From contig CAJOFM010000002.1 in NCBI GenBank assembly GCA_905233915.1, forward strand, positions 186,001-250,000: a DNA stretch of 64,000 nt, read 5' to 3'. Shown here one piece after another: positions 7,754 through 17,204 of this stretch. The number at the start of each line of letters is the position of its first letter. The stretch's first letter is position 1. A program made the position numbers and the translations under genes. Under the pieces are notes generated by a model. The model was not told where the DNA came from. It did not search any database and worked only from the letters and a program-made list of their open reading frames with translations. This DNA comes from an uncultured Muribaculaceae bacterium. GTDB lineage: Bacteria > Bacteroidota > Bacteroidia > Bacteroidales > Muribaculaceae.

Positions 7754-10177
7754 TTACTTCTTGTAGGCGTCGATGATGTTGTCGATGGTATCGTCGATGC
7801 GCATGCGGTAGAACGAGCGCCAAACGAAGTAGATAGCAACAACAACAAAGATGATACCTACCCAGGGAGCAAACTCGCGGAAGTTCTCGCTGATGGCCAT
7901 CTCCATGGCGAGCAGACCGAACAGCGTGGTGAACTTGATGATGGGGTTCAACGATACCGACGAGGTGTCCTTGAAGGGATCACCAACGGTGTCGCCGACA
8001 ACCGATGCATCATGCAGGTCGGTGCCCTTGAGATCAAGGTCAACCTCAACGACCTTTTTACTGTTATCCCAGCTACCACCGGCGTTGGCCATGAACACAG
8101 CCTGGAACAGACCGAACAGGGCAATCGAGATGAGGTAGGAAACGAACAGCGAAACTGCATTGTTGCCACCCACGCTACCCGGCGATGCCAAGCAAGCGAA
8201 ACCGAGGGCAAAGAAGAAGATCGCCAAGAAGATGTTGAACATACCCTTCTGAGCATACTGGGTACAAATCTTCACAACCTCAACTGACGACTTGGTGTCG
8301 GCCTTCTTGGGTGCGTTGGGATCGAGCTTGATGTGGTCCTTGATGAATGCAACAGCACGGTTGGCACCCACGGTAACGGCCTGGGTCGAAGCACCGGTGA
8401 ACCAGTAGATAACACAGCCACCCAGCAGGAAGCCGATGATGGTGTAGGGATTGAGCAGGTTGAGCAGGCTGGCGGGATCCACACCGAGGGTCTTCTGGAT
8501 CACGAGAATGATAGAGAAGATCATTGTGGTTGCACCCACGACAGCGGTACCGATGAGCACGGGCTTGGCAGTAGCCTTAAAGGTGTTGCCGGCACCGTCA
8601 TTCTCCTCGAGGTAGTGCTTAGACTTCTCCCAGTCGGGCTTGAAGCCGAAGTCGCTCTCAATTTCAGCATCCTTGTTGGGCACCTCCTCGATGAGGGAGA
8701 GCTCATAGACGCTCTGAGCATTGTCGGTCACGGGGCCGTAGCTGTCAACAGCAATGGTCACGGGACCCATACCGAGCATACCGAAAGCCACCAGACCAAA
8801 GGCGAAGATGGCGGGGAAGGACATCAAGGTCTCGGGGATATCAATTGAGAAGGCATAGCCGACGAACATCAGCAGCACGAAGGCCAGACCGGTCCAGAAG
8901 CCCGAGAAGTTACCTGCCACAAAACCACTGAGGATGTTCAGTGAAGCACCACCATGATGCGAAGCCTTCACAACCTCCATGACATGGCCGCTCTTGGGCG
9001 AAGTGAAAATCTTGGTGATCTCAGGGATAAGGGCTGCGCCCAGGGTACCCATCGAGATGATGCTTGCCAATTGCCACCACAGGTTGGGCTGTCCATCGAT
9101 GTTGCCCAACTGCATATAGGAAACGACGTAGGTAACAGCGATGCTGAGCACGCTGGCAAACCAAACGAGCGAGGTCAGGGGTTTCTCGAAATCGAGGCTA
9201 TCCTTGCCGGCATATTTCATCTTGCAGAAGGCCTTGTTGACCCAGTAAGCGACAACCGAAGTGATCACCATGAGGATACGCATCGAGAAGATCCACACGA
9301 GCAGGTTCTTCTGCATCTCGGGGTCCTTGACGGCGAGCAGGATGAACGATACCAGGGCGACACCGGTCACGCCATAGGTCTCAAAACCGTCGGCGGTGGG
9401 ACCAACGCTGTCACCGGCATTGTCACCGGTACAGTCGGCAATCACACCAGGGTTGCGGGGATCATCCTCACCAATCTTGAAGACCACCTTCATCAAGTCG
9501 CTGCCGATGTCGGCAATCTTGGTGAAGATACCACCGGCGATACGCAGGGCGCTGGCACCGAGGCTCTCACCAATGGCGAAGCCGATAAGGCATACACCAG
9601 CCAGATGCACGGGGACGAAGAGCAGGATGACCAGCATGATAATCAACTCGACGCACACCAGCATCACGCCGATACTCATACCCGCATTCAAGGGGATGTT
9701 GAGCAGGCGCAAGGGGTCGCGGCGCAACGATGCAAACGCCATGCGGGCGTTGGCATAGGTGTTCATGCGGATACCATAGGCTGCCACGGCATAGGAGCCG
9801 AGCATACCGATTACAGTCGATAACAGGATGATGAGCACCTCACCCACCGACATGTGGCTGAGCCCGCCAAAGTAGAAGGCAACCACCACGCCGATAAAAA
9901 TGAACAGGATGGCCAAGAAACGGCCCTGCTGCTTGAGGTAGGTCGAACAGGTCTTGTAGATGACCTCACCAATCTCGCGCATAGCGGGATGAACGGGCAG
10001 ACTCTTGGTCTTCATGAAATGATAGACACCGAACAGCATACCCAAGACACATACCAGGAAACCCCAGTGCAGGAAACTCGGCTGATGCAACGATTCGGGC
10101 ATCACCAGATCGGCTTCACTGGCGCTCAAGCTCAGGCTTGAAAGAAACGCCAGCAGGAGAATTAAGGATTTCTTCAT
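7754..10177 (-). CDS. hppA: Membrane-bound ion-translocating inorganic pyrophosphatase
   Basis: 'GIFTKIADIGSDLMKVVFKIGEDDPRNPGVIADCTGDNAGDSVGPTADGFETYGVTG', 'VVGDTVGDPFKDTSSVSLNPIIK', many TM segments, 807 aa. Confidence 0.97.
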   Translation of the reverse strand: MKKSLILLLAFLSSLSLSASEADLVMPESLHQPSFLHWGFLVCVLGMLFGVYHFMKTKSLPVHPAMREIGEVIYKTCSTYLKQQGRFLAILFIFIGVVVAFYFGGLSHMSVGEVLIILLSTVIGMLGSYAVAAYGIRMNTYANARMAFASLRRDPLRLLNIPLNAGMSIGVMLVCVELIIMLVILLFVPVHLAGVCLIGFAIGESLGASALRIAGGIFTKIADIGSDLMKVVFKIGEDDPRNPGVIADCTGDNAGDSVGPTADGFETYGVTGVALVSFILLAVKDPEMQKNLLVWIFSMRILMVITSVVAYWVNKAFCKMKYAGKDSLDFEKPLTSLVWFASVLSIAVTYVVSYMQLGNIDGQPNLWWQLASIISMGTLGAALIPEITKIFTSPKSGHVMEVVKASHHGGASLNILSGFVAGNFSGFWTGLAFVLLMFVGYAFSIDIPETLMSFPAIFAFGLVAFGMLGMGPVTIAVDSYGPVTDNAQSVYELSLIEEVPNKDAEIESDFGFKPDWEKSKHYLEENDGAGNTFKATAKPVLIGTAVVGATTMIFSIILVIQKTLGVDPASLLNLLNPYTIIGFLLGGCVIYWFTGASTQAVTVGANRAVAFIKDHIKLDPNAPKKADTKSSVEVVKICTQYAQKGMFNIFLAIFFFALGFACLASPGSVGGNNAVSLFVSYLISIALFGLFQAVFMANAGGSWDNSKKVVEVDLDLKGTDLHDASVVGDTVGDPFKDTSSVSLNPIIKFTTLFGLLAMEMAISENFREFAPWVGIIFVVVAIYFVWRSFYRMRIDDTIDNIIDAYKK

Positions 10178-10278
10178 AGATTTACTTGAAAAAAAATATG
10201 TTATTGTTTATGTTGATTAATCTAAATAATTGCAGGTTTTTCAGAGACTTCAGGGGGAACTCCCTCAAAAATCGCCCG

Positions 10279-10286
10279 CAAAGTTA
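10279..10286 (-). promoter_or_regulatory. -7 promoter element TAACTTTG upstream of hppA
   Basis: Reverse complement of caaagtta; about 100 nt upstream of the hppA ATG. Confidence 0.5.
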
Positions 10287-10483
10287 CTACCATTTTTTCT
10301 AATAGGTGTACTTTTCATGAGAAATTAACACTTCAAACCCTAAAAAAATCAGGTTCGAGATGTTAAAACGGCAAAAATAATGGCAAAAAACACCGAATTT
10401 TGCGATTTTGAGTAACAAAATGCCGACACTTTTGCCAAAATGATGGCAAAATCCCAGATTACAATCCGTTACTTTATAGATAG

Positions 10484-11149
10484 TTATTCAAACACATAAT
10501 TAAGGAAATCGTGCAAAGGTTTAAGAGGTTGTAAGTCGGCCGCAACGCGCTCTACCCAGTCCTCGCAGTCAAAATAATTCTCGTCCACCCTCATCATCAA
10601 CAGATACTCCTTCATCTTGAGGTAGCGGGCCAGCGGATGATCCTTGGGAAATTCCTTAGGCACCGACTTGAGTGACCGCGACATCCACTCATATCGGGAA
10701 GTGATGTCGGGATGATTGATAATTGCCAGGAACTCGTCGGGTTCAGCGTCGATCAGGCCGCGCAGTCTTTCAAGAATAGGCTTCTCGGGCCACCAGATGC
10801 CTCCACACAGCATCATCTCCTCGACACCCATGTGCACATAGTAGCAGGACTGCACCGCATGCCGGCCACCCTTGCCGATGACGCCCGAGAAATAGGTCTT
10901 GTAAGGACTCTTATCGTGGGAGAAACGGATATCGCGATAGATACGGTAAACACTATCCTTGACTGTAAGGCCGCGTGCCTGCGGGTCATATTGGGCGACT
11001 AAGCCAATAAGCCGCTCCATATCCTGTTCCCATGCCTTGCGCAGGGTGTCAAACTGTTGCTTGCGCTCCTTGAACCACGTGCGGTCGTTATTGATTGCGA
11101 GTTGGCGCAGGAAAGCCATCACCTCACTGATGTTGCTTGCAGATTTCAT
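10484..11149 (-). CDS. DUF2461 family protein (TIGR02453-like)
   Basis: 'FLRQLAINNDRTWFKERKQQFDTLRKAWEQDM...RIYRDIRFSHDKSPYKTYFSGVIGKGGRH' is characteristic of DUF2461. Confidence 0.88.
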   Translation of the reverse strand: MKSASNISEVMAFLRQLAINNDRTWFKERKQQFDTLRKAWEQDMERLIGLVAQYDPQARGLTVKDSVYRIYRDIRFSHDKSPYKTYFSGVIGKGGRHAVQSCYYVHMGVEEMMLCGGIWWPEKPILERLRGLIDAEPDEFLAIINHPDITSRYEWMSRSLKSVPKEFPKDHPLARYLKMKEYLLMMRVDENYFDCEDWVERVAADLQPLKPLHDFLNYVFE

Positions 11150-11466
11150 TGTCTTATCATTTTGTTATACAGCACAAAATTAATCAAAAACCCTAAAATA
11201 CCAAAATAACACATTTAATAAAAAAATATTAATGATAATCAAGCGGTTGGCATTTAATAAAACCAACAAAACCCGCAATTATTATTATGAACCGACAAGC
11301 GCCTATTCAAAAAAAACAAAAAATTATTATGAAAATCTTTGTTTAATTAAAAAATCGTCATTAACTTTGGGGCGTTATTAGGGCTTATAATTATTTTGTT
11401 TAACCATTATGATTTACCTTAATTCATCAGAGTAAACCTAATATTATCACTTAAACTTAAAGGCTT

Positions 11467-14400
11467 ATGAAGAAATTTTTATTTTTGTTGACTGCCGCCA
11501 TCATGGCGATGTCATTAACAGCCGCACCCGTCGACCAGGCTACGGCATTTAGGAAAGCACAAAGCTTCCTCACTAATGAGCTTTATGCTGGTAGAATGAT
11601 GTCTTCGGACGCCATCAGGCCCGTGTTGCTCAAGGCAGAGATGAGTAACGCCAAAGTTAATCAACCCGTTTACTACATCTACAACACCTCAACGACCTTT
11701 ATTGTAGTTGCTGGTGATGACCGTGCCGACGAAATCCTCATGGTGGGTGACCGCCCCCTCAGGGACATCAACAACCTGCCGCTGGGCATGCAGGACATGC
11801 TTGGTCAGTACAAGGATCAGATCATGTTCCTTCAGGCACACCCGGGATTGCAGCCCACAAGCGTGCAAACTCCCAACCAGTCGTTGAATGCTACCACCTA
11901 TGGCCCGCTGCTGACGTGCAACTGGGACCAGGAAGCACCCTACTACAACCAGTGTAAGTTCGGTAGCTATCAGTGTCTGACGGGTTGCCCCGCAACGAGT
12001 GCCTCGATGGTGTTCTACTTCTGGAAATACCCCACCGCAGCAACTCCCGTTGTCCCTGGCTACAAGTCAACAATTAGCGTTTCCAGCTATAGTTCAAAGA
12101 GCTATACTCACTCAGCACTGCCCTCAACCACGTTTGACTGGGCTAACATGCTGGACAACTATACCGGCAGCTACACGACCGCCCAGGGCACCGCTGTTGC
12201 CACCCTGATGCATTATGTAGGTCAGGCCGAGCGCATGGGTTACGGTGTGAGTGGTAGCGGTGTGAGTGTTGACAGTGTATGCAACATTCGCAACGCTTTC
12301 ACTTTCTTCGGTTACGACTCAAGCACCACGCGCTTTGTGAAGAAGACCAGTGCTTACAGCGGCGGTTCCACGCTCTACACCGACAGCCAGTGGGCAGCCT
12401 TGATCCAGGAGGAGATGGCCGCAGGTCGTCCCATCGTCTTCTGCGCCGTTAGCTCCAACGCTGGTGGCCACGCCTTCAACGTCGATGGTTACAACGGCAG
12501 CACCAACAAGTACCACATCAACTTCGGTTGGAGTGGCGACGGTAACGCATGGTGCTCGCTGAACTCCTTCGGCTACAGCAGCTACAACTTCAATGTATAT
12601 CAGCAGATGGTTATCGGTATCCAGCCGCCGACAAGCGCTCCCGCTACCCCGACGCTGACCGTTAGCCCCACCTCGCTGTCGTTCAGCACCACCGCTGGCC
12701 AGACCGTGAGCAAGACCTTCACCGTTACCGGTACCAACCTGACCGGCAATGTGACCTTGACCAAGACCGATGCTAATGGCGTTTACACCATTTCTCCCAC
12801 TACTATCAGCGCCAGTGCAGCCGCTAGCGGTGCCACCGTTACCGTGACCTACAACCCCACGGCAGCAGGCACCCAGACGGGCAGCATCACCATTGCCAGC
12901 AGCGGAGCCACCAGCAAGACCGTTTCCTTGAGTGGTACCGCAACCGCTGCAGCTCTCACGACCTACACTCCCGTGATGAGCACTGCCAACAGCAACTACA
13001 TCACCAGCTCGAGCTTCCGCGCCGACTGGACCGACCAGACCTCTAGCGCCAACGTTTCGAGCTACACCCTGCAAGTGAACAAGCAAGGCAGCTCGACCCC
13101 GTCGACCGAAGTCACCCTGCTGGGCACCATCAACGGTAGCAACTACACCGGCAGCTACGCAAACATCACGCTGTCTGCTCCTTGGGGTGGTTCCAACGTG
13201 AGGGGCGGTAACAATGCCGTTTACACCAAGAACTCATCGGGCACCGGTTATATCACCTTCACCGTACCCTCGGGTTACACCAACGCTACCTTCAGCGTTC
13301 AGATTACTACCGTATCCGGCTCCTATGGCACGGGTAACATCACCGTGAAGTCGGATAAGACTTCGGCTGTGGGCCACACCTTCAGCAAGGGCGAGACCTA
13401 CACCTGGATTGTAACTGCTAGCGCTGGCGACAAGATCACTATCTACTCGACCGACAGCAGCTATTCACCCGATATGTCGCTCATCAAGGTTTATGCCGGC
13501 AATATCAATTTGAACGCCAGCGAGTCCGGCGACGCCGATTCCCGCACCATCACCGGCATCACCAACAAGTATTACACCGTCAGCAACCTGACTGCTGGTG
13601 CCACCTATACTTATAAGGTGAAAGCCCTCTACACCGATGGCACCTCAAGCGCCTGGAGTAACGAGCAGAACGTAACCCTCAAGGAGGATTCTCCCGCTGC
13701 TACTCCCACTCTGACCGTAACTCCCACCAGCCTGAACATGAGCGCCAAGGTTGACGGCACCGCAACCGCTACCTTCAAGGTAACCGGTGCCGACCTGACC
13801 GGCAACGTAACGCTTAGCGTGAGCGGCTCTGATGTCTTCACCCTCTCCACCTCGAGCATCACGGCAGCCAATGCCGCTAATGGTGTGAACGTGACCGTAA
13901 CCTACAAGCCCACCGCCTATGGCACTCAGACCGCTACGGTTACCGTAGCCAGCTCAGGCGCAACGAGCAAGACTGTTTCGCTCAACGGTACCGCCACGCT
14001 CGACAAGGCAAATCCCGTGATGAATGCAGCTACCATTGTTTCCAGCACCAGCTTCACTGCCAACTGGACCCACGATGTAGCAACATCGTCGGTATCGAGC
14101 TATACCCTGTATGGCACGCTGACCGCACAGCCCAGCGGTGGTGACGAGCCTTCGACCACCCTGCTTGGCAGCCTTGATGGCAGCAACTACACCGGCAGCT
14201 ACGCCAGCATCACGCTGACCTCGCCTTGGGGCGGCAGCAATGTGAAGGCAGGTAATGGAGCCTTCTACACCAAGAACTCGTCTTCATGGTGGAGTTCAAG
14301 CTATGGCAACATCACCTACACTGTTCCCTCGGGCTACAGCAACGCCACCTTCACCATTCAGATCACTACCGCCAACACCAGCTATGGCAGCGGTACCATC

Positions 14401-14934
14401 ACCGTGAAGTCGGCCAAGACTTCGGCTGTAAAACAAAGCGTTTCGAAGGGTAACACCTATACCTGGACCGTAACCGCAAGCGCTGGTGACAAGATCACCA
14501 TCTACTCGACCGACAGCAGCTACTCGCCCGATATGGCTTACATCGCCATCTATGCAGGCACGATGAACCTCAACGCTACCGCAACAGGTGACAACACCGA
14601 CTTTGTCATCACCGACATCGACGCTACCAGCCGCGGCATCACCTTGAGCAACCTGGTTGAGGGTGGTACTTACAGCATCTACCTTGTTGCCAACTATGTT
14701 GACGGCACTACCGCCACCAGTAACACTCAGGAGGTAACGCTCGTAAGCATCAACCTCGGCAACGATGATGTCAACACTGGTATCAACTCGCTCATCGCCG
14801 ATGACGACGAGGTTGAATCGGTAACCTATGTGAACATGGCAGGTGTTCAGAGCAAGCAGCCGTTCGATGGCATCAACATCGTGGTAACCCGCTACAAGAG
14901 CGGTGCGATGAAGAGCAGCAAGGTTCGCTTCTAA
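11467..14934 (+). CDS. Secreted C10-family (streptopain-like) cysteine protease with duplicated C-terminal adhesin-like module
   Basis: Signal peptide; Spi_C10-like prodomain 'ATAFRKAQSFLTNE'; catalytic Cys motif 'CLTGCPATSASMVFYFWKYP'; catalytic His 'GGHAFNVDGYNGSTNKYHINFGWSGDGNAW'; two ~350-aa repeated modules; C-terminus 'GINIVVTRYKSGAMKSSKVRF'. Confidence 0.92.
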   Translation: MKKFLFLLTAAIMAMSLTAAPVDQATAFRKAQSFLTNELYAGRMMSSDAIRPVLLKAEMSNAKVNQPVYYIYNTSTTFIVVAGDDRADEILMVGDRPLRDINNLPLGMQDMLGQYKDQIMFLQAHPGLQPTSVQTPNQSLNATTYGPLLTCNWDQEAPYYNQCKFGSYQCLTGCPATSASMVFYFWKYPTAATPVVPGYKSTISVSSYSSKSYTHSALPSTTFDWANMLDNYTGSYTTAQGTAVATLMHYVGQAERMGYGVSGSGVSVDSVCNIRNAFTFFGYDSSTTRFVKKTSAYSGGSTLYTDSQWAALIQEEMAAGRPIVFCAVSSNAGGHAFNVDGYNGSTNKYHINFGWSGDGNAWCSLNSFGYSSYNFNVYQQMVIGIQPPTSAPATPTLTVSPTSLSFSTTAGQTVSKTFTVTGTNLTGNVTLTKTDANGVYTISPTTISASAAASGATVTVTYNPTAAGTQTGSITIASSGATSKTVSLSGTATAAALTTYTPVMSTANSNYITSSSFRADWTDQTSSANVSSYTLQVNKQGSSTPSTEVTLLGTINGSNYTGSYANITLSAPWGGSNVRGGNNAVYTKNSSGTGYITFTVPSGYTNATFSVQITTVSGSYGTGNITVKSDKTSAVGHTFSKGETYTWIVTASAGDKITIYSTDSSYSPDMSLIKVYAGNINLNASESGDADSRTITGITNKYYTVSNLTAGATYTYKVKALYTDGTSSAWSNEQNVTLKEDSPAATPTLTVTPTSLNMSAKVDGTATATFKVTGADLTGNVTLSVSGSDVFTLSTSSITAANAANGVNVTVTYKPTAYGTQTATVTVASSGATSKTVSLNGTATLDKANPVMNAATIVSSTSFTANWTHDVATSSVSSYTLYGTLTAQPSGGDEPSTTLLGSLDGSNYTGSYASITLTSPWGGSNVKAGNGAFYTKNSSSWWSSSYGNITYTVPSGYSNATFTIQITTANTSYGSGTITVKSAKTSAVKQSVSKGNTYTWTVTASAGDKITIYSTDSSYSPDMAYIAIYAGTMNLNATATGDNTDFVITDIDATSRGITLSNLVEGGTYSIYLVANYVDGTTATSNTQEVTLVSINLGNDDVNTGINSLIADDDEVESVTYVNMAGVQSKQPFDGINIVVTRYKSGAMKSSKVRF
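12640..14745 (+). repeat. Two direct ~1.05-kb intragenic modules (about 12640-13692 and 13693-14745)
   Basis: Copy 1 'PATPTLTVSPTSLSF...LLGTINGSNYTGSYANITLSAPWGGSNVRGG...KITIYSTDSSYSPDM'; copy 2 'AATPTLTVTPTSLNM...LLGSLDGSNYTGSYASITLTSPWGGSNVKAG...KITIYSTDSSYSPDM'. Confidence 0.85.
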
Positions 14935-14970
14935 GCCTATTAAGTTCATCAAACTTAATCATACCTAATT

Positions 14971-15006
14971 GTGAGGGCGGTGCAAAACACCGCCTTCACT
15001 TTTTTA
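14971..15006 (+). terminator. Rho-independent terminator of the C10 protease gene
   Basis: GGGCGGTGcaaaaCACCGCC followed by TTCACTTTTTTATT. Confidence 0.85.
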
Positions 15007-15095
15007 TTGAGCAAACTGCCCCTATGACAAGGCACACACCCTGCTGTTAAGTACATTCCAAAAAATAATGTAAGGTAATTGATAAAAAAAACCAA

Positions 15096-15123
15096 GAAAA
15101 CTTTTGGAGTTTTAAAAGTTTTC
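15096..15123. promoter_or_regulatory. Candidate TetR operator: 10-bp perfect inverted repeat
   Basis: GAAAACTTTT-ggagtttt-AAAAGTTTTC, ending 2 bp before the -7 element TAATTTTG (15126-15133) of the tetR/efflux operon. Confidence 0.6.
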
Positions 15124-15125
15124 TC

Positions 15126-15133
15126 TAATTTTG
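15126..15133 (+). promoter_or_regulatory. -7 promoter element TAATTTTG for the tetR-efflux operon
   Basis: Matches TAnnTTTG, 40 bp upstream of the tetR ATG. Confidence 0.6.
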
Positions 15134-15172
15134 CACCCTAAATAGAGAAAGATATATTACTAAGCAACAAGA

Positions 15173-15784
15173 ATGGACACAAGAGAACGCATTGTGACAG
15201 AGTGCAGCCAGATGCTGATGAGCGTGGGTCCCGCATCGATGACGATGGACGACGTGGCACGTGCCTGCGGCATCTCCAAGCGCACCCTCTACGAGACATT
15301 TCCTGATAAACGCACGCTCATCGTCGAGTGCATCCACCGCGAGCACGAGGCCAAAAATGCCCAGATGAAAGAGATTTTCAACACATCGTCCAACTGCTTT
15401 GAGGCGATGTTCAGGGTGTACCAGCGTGCACGCAAGATGTATGAGGCGACCTCGATGGCGTTTATCAACGATATCAAGCGCCTGTACCCTGACATCTTTG
15501 AGAAGCATATGGAGAACGAGAAAACGGTGATCACAGGCATTGCCTCGGTGCTGCGCCAAGCCCAAGAAGAAGGTTTGGTCATCAAGCGCATCAACCCCGA
15601 AATTGCAGCCTATCTGTTTTCCCAGTCCATGCGCGCGCTACACGAGAATTCCAACGCCGCCAAATACGGTTTCAAGGAAGAGGATTTGTTTGACCACGTG
15701 TTCATCAGCTTCCTGCGCGGCGTCGCTACCATCAAGGGTATCGAGATGATCGAGTATCTTGAGCAACAACAGCAAAATCAATAA
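15173..15784 (+). CDS. TetR/AcrR family transcriptional regulator
   Basis: N-terminal HTH 'SMTMDDVARACGISKRTLYETFPDKRTLIVE'; first gene before an RND efflux set. Confidence 0.92.
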   Translation: MDTRERIVTECSQMLMSVGPASMTMDDVARACGISKRTLYETFPDKRTLIVECIHREHEAKNAQMKEIFNTSSNCFEAMFRVYQRARKMYEATSMAFINDIKRLYPDIFEKHMENEKTVITGIASVLRQAQEEGLVIKRINPEIAAYLFSQSMRALHENSNAAKYGFKEEDLFDHVFISFLRGVATIKGIEMIEYLEQQQQNQ

Positions 15785-15796
15785 AACTACAATACA

Positions 15797-17140
15797 ATGT
15801 TCAACAACAAGAAAGTCTTTTACATTATTCTATTAATGTTAATCGGCGGCGCACTGAGCGGCAAGGCACAATTGGCCCTTAGCCTCGACGAGTGTGTGCG
15901 CATCGCCCTGAACGAGAATCCCACCATCAAGGTGAAGGAGATGGAAATCACCCGTGTGGATTACAGCCGCAAGGAGGTTTTGGGACAGCTGTTCCCGACC
16001 ATCAACCTCGCTGGCCAGTACCAGCGTAACCTGTCGTTGCAGACGATGTACATGGACACACCCAATGGCACCATGGCCATCAAGATGGGTAGCGACAACA
16101 CCCATGCCGCAGGTTTCCAAGCCCAAATCCCGCTGGTAGTTCCCCAGTTGTGGAAATCCATCAAACTGAACGAGAACCAGATCTTGCAGAACGTGGAGGC
16201 CGCACGCGCCAACAAACTCTCGCTGGTTAACCAAGTGGAGAAGGCCTACTACGCACTGTTGCTCGCCATGGACAGCAAGCGCGTGATTGAGGAAAACCAC
16301 GCTACCGCCAAGTTGAACGCCGAAATCTTTCAAAAGAAATATGAACTGGGAGCCGCGTCGGAGTATGACGTGTTACGCGCCAATGTCGCCGTGAGCAACC
16401 TGGAACCCTCGATTCTCGAAGCCGAGAACTCCATCAATGCCCTGATGTTCCAACTGAAGGTGCTCATGGGTATGGATGTTCGCACCGAGTTCACGCCAAG
16501 CCAACAGTTGGGTGACTTCAGGGGTGAAATGTACGAGCGAGTGTTGAGCAACACCCTGGGAGCCGACACCACCCTTGCCAACAACACCAGCCTCAAGGCA
16601 CTGGACCTGCAGACCGACTACCTGAAGAAGGTGCTTGATGTGCAGAAGATGGCTTGGTACCCCACCCTGACCGGTAGTGCCAGCCTGATGTGGCACTCGA
16701 TGAACAACGGCAGTCCTTTCACCGGTCTGCGTTGGAGCCGCGCCTCTAACGTGGGTCTGGCTATCGCATTCCCCATCTTCCAGGGCGGCCAGCGCTATTA
16801 CAAGCAAAAGCAAGCCGAAATTGCCGTCGAAGAGATGAAGTGGCAGCGCGAGAACCTGGAGCGTAGCCTGCACATGCAGGTCGCTACCCAAAACGACGTT
16901 ATCGCCAAGAACCTCAAGCAGATTAAAACCAACGAGGACGGCGTGCACATGGCCGAGAAAGCCAATGAAATCATGCAGAAGAGCTTCAAGATCGGTGCCG
17001 CCTCATTTATCCAGTTGCGAGACACCGAGGATGCCCTGATGGCAGCCCGCTTGGCCTATTATCAAGCCATCTACAACTATCTGGTTGCCGAGAGCGACCT
17101 GGAGTATGTATTGGGAAATACTCACTATGTGAGGAATTAG
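15797..17140 (+). CDS. TolC-family outer membrane efflux protein
   Basis: 'LSLDECVRIALNENPTIKVKEMEI...' duplicated OEP architecture, signal peptide, operon context. Confidence 0.93.
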   Translation: MFNNKKVFYIILLMLIGGALSGKAQLALSLDECVRIALNENPTIKVKEMEITRVDYSRKEVLGQLFPTINLAGQYQRNLSLQTMYMDTPNGTMAIKMGSDNTHAAGFQAQIPLVVPQLWKSIKLNENQILQNVEAARANKLSLVNQVEKAYYALLLAMDSKRVIEENHATAKLNAEIFQKKYELGAASEYDVLRANVAVSNLEPSILEAENSINALMFQLKVLMGMDVRTEFTPSQQLGDFRGEMYERVLSNTLGADTTLANNTSLKALDLQTDYLKKVLDVQKMAWYPTLTGSASLMWHSMNNGSPFTGLRWSRASNVGLAIAFPIFQGGQRYYKQKQAEIAVEEMKWQRENLERSLHMQVATQNDVIAKNLKQIKTNEDGVHMAEKANEIMQKSFKIGAASFIQLRDTEDALMAARLAYYQAIYNYLVAESDLEYVLGNTHYVRN

Positions 17141-17165
17141 GCTTTAGGTTTTAGGCTTTAGGTAT
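17137..17165 (+). repeat. Heptamer array A1 (TTAGGCT/TTAGGTT/TTAGGCT/TTAGGTA)
   Basis: attaggctttaggttttaggctttaggta; TAG at 17138, 17145, 17152, 17159; the first TAG is the tolC stop codon. Confidence 0.85.
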
Positions 17166-17204
17166 TTAGAGAGATAACAACAACAATAAAATAAATAACA
17201 GACA

